17,241 bases of DNA from an uncultured Clostridium sp. (lineage in GTDB: Bacteria; Bacillota; Clostridia; Lachnospirales; Lachnospiraceae). The stretch is taken from NCBI GenBank assembly GCA_900541315.1, contig UQJF01000062.1, forward strand, positions 1 through 17,241, written 5' to 3'. A program made the position numbers and the translations under genes. Positions 15,041 through 17,241 of the stretch are shown here, piece by piece; position 1 is the stretch's first letter, and each line of letters starts with the position of its first letter. Below the pieces are notes generated by a model, which had not been told where the DNA came from, did not search any database, and saw nothing but the letters and a program-made list of their open reading frames with translations.

Positions 15041-15268
15041 ATCTAACATTTCCTGAAGAGCCTCGTCACTTTCATCGATCCAGACATCTTCTTCATCAGC
15101 ATTAAGTCCCAGATAAACAGCCAGTGTACGTTCATCATCACTGTTGTTCCAGTGGCTGATATAACGGTCGATTTCATCAAAGCCGATCTCACCGGCAAGA
15201 TAGAGTTCTTTGAAAGTCTTTTCTGTTTTATCTTCTATTTTATTCTCTTCTACTTTATTCTCTTCCAT
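15020..15268 (-). CDS. Small acidic protein of unknown function
   Basis: I do not recognise this 82-residue protein with confidence. The N-terminus is a Glu/Lys/Asn-rich low-complexity stretch (MEENKVEENKIEDKTEK, 1-17). The rest looks like a small helical domain: TFKELYLAGEIGFDEIDRYISHW (18-40), then TLAVYLGLNADEEDVWIDESDEALQEMLDKQKARG. Strongly acidic overall. ATG 15266-15268 has AGGAG (with an 11-base gap) upstream; a GTG at 15304 would add 12 residues. It lies downstream of the GntR regulator gene on the same strand after a 104-base gap that contains a 6-bp hairpin (15302-15318), and it converges with spoIIR. It may be the third gene of an ispE-GntR unit or have its own promoter. Confidence 0.75.
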   Translation of the reverse strand: MEENKVEENKIEDKTEKTFKELYLAGEIGFDEIDRYISHWNNSDDERTLAVYLGLNADEEDVWIDESDEALQEMLDKQKARG

Positions 15269-15301
15269 TTTATATTCTTCTCCTATACATTTCCATATTT
15301 T

Positions 15302-15318
15302 CACAGAGTTCTTCTGTG
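15302..15318. other. Small hairpin between the GntR gene and the small acidic gene
   Basis: CACAGA (15302-15307) and TCTGTG (15313-15318) form a 6-bp stem with a 5-base loop. On the minus strand it is followed by AAAATATGG, not a U-run, so it is not a normal terminator. It may slow read-through or mark an mRNA end. Confidence 0.3.
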
Positions 15319-15372
15319 GCTGACCTTGTAAAAAGAGTTTTTATCAGTTGTACCCCCACAGGACATTTCCTG

Positions 15373-16080
15373 CTATCTTCTTCCACGGCCGCGCACAGGC
15401 TGTACATCTTCCTGTTCCTTGATATTCTTTGAAACAGTGATCTCCTGATTATCAATGTGTTCCCTGGCTGCATTCTTTGCTTCTGCAATGTTGCGGGTCT
15501 TGATAGCTGCTAAAATATGTTCATGTTCAACTACCAGGATTTGACGTTTATCCTCATCCTTGATGTATTCCAAGCGATAACGGTACATCTGCTCTCTTAA
15601 GTTATTTAAGATCTGCACCAGCTTGTCATTTCCGGTTCCCAGATAGATCACATCATGGAATGCCTCATCCGTTTCTGCAATATTCATGGCATTTCCTTTA
15701 TGAATAGCATTTTTAAAAGCATTCTGGCGCTGTTCTAACTGATCGATCTCTTCATCTGTCATTCTCTGGCATGCCAGTTCGATAGCCAGTTCTTCCAGGG
15801 AACGGCGCACTTCCAGCACATCGCGAAGGCTCTTTTCAGAGATTTTTGCTACCTCAGCGCCCTTTCGCGGGATCATAAGTACAAGTCCTTCCAGTTCCAG
15901 CTTACGGATAGCTTCACGGATCGGTGTACGGCTTACGCCTAATTTTTCTGCCAGCTGGATCTCCATCAGTCTTTCTCCCGGGGCCAGTTCTCCCTTTAAA
16001 ATAGCCTGGCGCAGTGTATTAAATACAACATCACGAAGAGGCAGGTATTCATTCATATTGACTTTAAAATTATTTTCCAT
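15373..16080 (-). CDS. GntR-family (FadR/FCD subfamily) transcription regulator
   Basis: This 235-residue repressor-type regulator has an N-terminal winged helix (about 14-78, with LAEKLGVSRTPIREAIRKLELEGL as recognition region) and a C-terminal all-helical FCD ligand domain (about 84-215). The FCD metal-site residues are all present at the spacing known for the family: Asp138, His142, His186 and His208. The ligand is not predictable. A basic tail ends PVRGRGRR. ATG 16078-16080 is preceded by AAAGGA, which overlaps the tail of ispE: the ispE stop is only 17 bases upstream. The two are almost surely co-transcribed, and the regulator may control its own operon through the palindromic site near 17126. 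Confidence 0.93.
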   Translation of the reverse strand: MENNFKVNMNEYLPLRDVVFNTLRQAILKGELAPGERLMEIQLAEKLGVSRTPIREAIRKLELEGLVLMIPRKGAEVAKISEKSLRDVLEVRRSLEELAIELACQRMTDEEIDQLEQRQNAFKNAIHKGNAMNIAETDEAFHDVIYLGTGNDKLVQILNNLREQMYRYRLEYIKDEDKRQILVVEHEHILAAIKTRNIAEAKNAAREHIDNQEITVSKNIKEQEDVQPVRGRGRR

Positions 16081-16097
16081 CTTAAGACCATTCCTTT

Positions 16098-17003
16098 CTA
16101 AATTTTATATGTACTTCGTTTTACATTAAAGAAGTTGGTGAGATATACTTGTTTTGCCAGTTTTGCTGCATCGCCGTAGCGAAGCCTTTCGTAAGCATTC
16201 TGCGCTGCCTGAGGATTGGTGAACAGGCCAAATACGGTCGGACCGCTTCCGCTCATCATGGCATTGACCGCCCCTTCTGCTTTCATCACCTGCTCGATCT
16301 CACCGATCACAGGATATTTACCTGCTGTTACCAGTTCCAGTACATTTCCGAATTTCCCGGCTATTTCATGGATATTATGGCGGTTGATCGCTTCTATCAT
16401 ACCGTCAATATCCGGATGGTCTTCTGGTTTCAGCTCCATAGCATCCAGGCTTTCATAAACCACTTTTGTAGAAACGCTGATCCCCGGCTTTGCGATCAGC
16501 ACCTGACATTGTGGAATCTGGGGAAGCGGTGTTAATTCTTCGCCAATCCCCTCTGAAAGTGCCGTTCCACGCATCAGGCAGTATGGGATATCTGCTCCCA
16601 GCTTTACACCACGCTCCATAAGTTCTTTTATACTTAAGCCCAAGCCAAACATTTTATTGACCCCAAAAAGGACCGCAGCTGCATCTGTACTGCCTCCGGC
16701 CATTCCTGCCGATACAGGAATGAACTTTTTCAGTTGTAGGGAAACCCCCTCTTTTACTCCGAATTCTTCTATTAAAAGAGCCGCTGCGCGGTAAGCCAGA
16801 TTCTGTTCATTGTTCGGAAGGTAAAACAGGTTGGTCTCCAGACGGATACCTGGCTCCTTTGTCCTGTAAAGTTCGATCCTGTCATGAAGTCCTACAGTCT
16901 GCATGATCATACGGACATCATGATACCCGTTGTCCCTTTTTCCCAGTACATCCAGCGCCAGATTTATCTTTCCATATGCCTTCAGGCGTAAATGTTTGAT
17001 CAT
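16098..17003 (-). CDS. ispE: 4-diphosphocytidyl-2-C-methyl-D-erythritol kinase
   Basis: IspE is a cytosolic GHMP kinase of the MEP pathway. It phosphorylates 4-diphosphocytidyl-2-C-methyl-D-erythritol with ATP on the way to isopentenyl diphosphate. The 301-residue protein has the N-terminal AYGKINLALDV (9-19) with catalytic Lys12, the glycine-rich ATP loop PVSAGMAGGSTDAAAVL (96-112), LGADIPYCLMRG with catalytic Asp138 (135-146) and the C-terminal MMSGSGPTVFGLF motif. Length agrees with the family (about 285-305). ATG 17001-17003 has AAGGGG about 9 bases upstream. Together with the downstream GntR gene it forms a likely operon from the promoter at 17126-17154. The pairing of ispE with a FCD regulator suggests, but does not show, that the regulator responds to a central metabolite. 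Confidence 0.96.
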   Translation of the reverse strand: MIKHLRLKAYGKINLALDVLGKRDNGYHDVRMIMQTVGLHDRIELYRTKEPGIRLETNLFYLPNNEQNLAYRAAALLIEEFGVKEGVSLQLKKFIPVSAGMAGGSTDAAAVLFGVNKMFGLGLSIKELMERGVKLGADIPYCLMRGTALSEGIGEELTPLPQIPQCQVLIAKPGISVSTKVVYESLDAMELKPEDHPDIDGMIEAINRHNIHEIAGKFGNVLELVTAGKYPVIGEIEQVMKAEGAVNAMMSGSGPTVFGLFTNPQAAQNAYERLRYGDAAKLAKQVYLTNFFNVKRSTYKI

Positions 17004-17125
17004 AGCTGCTATCCCCTTTTTCTCGATTCATTAATACTATCGGATACCTGGCACTTCGTGCTCCCGTAATCCTCAAAACATTCCTGATCTGTTCATTATT
17101 TTGTACATTTTATAATACATTATAT

Positions 17126-17154
17126 TGTATACATTAATTCTAACTATTTTTCAA
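17126..17154 (-). promoter_or_regulatory. ispE promoter with palindromic TGTATACA in the -10 region
   Basis: On the minus strand TTGAAA (17149-17154), a 17-base spacer and TATACA (17126-17131) make a SigA-like promoter; a TATAAT at 17119-17124 with a poor -35 is an alternative. The 8-base palindrome TGTATACA (17126-17133) overlaps the -10. GTATAC-centred palindromes are common operators for FCD-type GntR regulators, so autoregulation by the downstream gene is a reasonable inference. The inverted pair ATACA/TGTAT (17115-17119 and 17126-17130) overlaps it. Confidence 0.45.
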
Positions 17155-17193
17155 GAGTCTAAACATTAAAAAAATATTAAAAAATATTATGAT

Positions 17194-17224
17194 GTGAGTG
17201 TCAAAAGTAAATTTTGCCACTCAC
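17194..17224. other. Hairpin at the right end of the window
   Basis: GTGAGTG (17194-17200) pairs with CACTCAC (17218-17224), with an inner AAAA/TTTT stem (17203-17206 and 17212-17215). On the minus strand an A/T-rich tract with two T-runs (17158-17190 region) follows after 8 bases, so it may terminate an unseen upstream gene. It could instead be an end of a mobile element lying beyond the window. Confidence 0.4.
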
Positions 17225-17241
17225 TGATGTAACCGGATTGC

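Larger units (their letters stand above)
17004..17241. other. Region upstream of ispE
   Basis: A 238-base stretch without a credible gene. It carries the likely ispE promoter and operator (17126-17154), an AT-rich tract (17141-17190), and a hairpin at 17194-17224. The window ends here, so any upstream gene is out of view. Confidence 0.7.

Overview
The window looks like chromosomal DNA from an endospore-forming Clostridia species, most likely a member of the Lachnospiraceae. The grounds are the order of the rpoBC and str genes, strong AGGAGG-type ribosome binding sites, SpoIIR, a YwiB/DUF1934 protein, an FCD-type GntR regulator paired with ispE, and Lachnospiraceae-like N-termini of RpoC and EF-Tu. 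This is judged from remembered family sequences, not from a search. No rRNA, tRNA, CRISPR array or transposase gene was found.

Positions 1-11600 read on the minus strand and hold transcription and translation genes. Transcription runs from high to low coordinates: rpoB, rpoC, a strong intrinsic terminator, then a new consensus promoter driving rpsL, rpsG and fusA. The tuf gene follows from its own promoter and runs off the left edge. Streptomycin and rifampicin target residues in S12 and RpoB look wild type. The rplJ/rplL genes that usually precede rpoB are not adjacent. Instead rpoB is divergent from a small membrane protein gene, with back-to-back promoters at 11753-11819.

Positions 12006-12505 carry that plus-strand membrane protein and a terminator that works on both strands. 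Positions 12558-14079 (minus) carry ddl followed by a ywiB-like gene. The 323-base gap 14080-14402 holds overlapping promoters for ddl and for the plus-strand sporulation gene spoIIR. It also holds a 155-bp MITE-like element with imperfect terminal inverted repeats and a perfect 8-bp target duplication, sitting in the predicted spoIIR leader. spoIIR converges with a minus-strand gene for a small acidic protein, and their stop codons overlap. Upstream of that small gene on the minus strand are an FCD-family GntR regulator and ispE, which look like an operon.

The best candidates for something undescribed are these: a tandem-repeat insertion (two 24-residue units) in the zipper loop near the N-terminus of RpoC; the MITE-like element in the spoIIR leader; a compact hairpin with tandem G.A mismatches just upstream of the rpsG ribosome binding site; and a 10-bp palindrome spanning the overlapping stops of spoIIR and its convergent neighbour. 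No complete novel defence or mobile system is visible.
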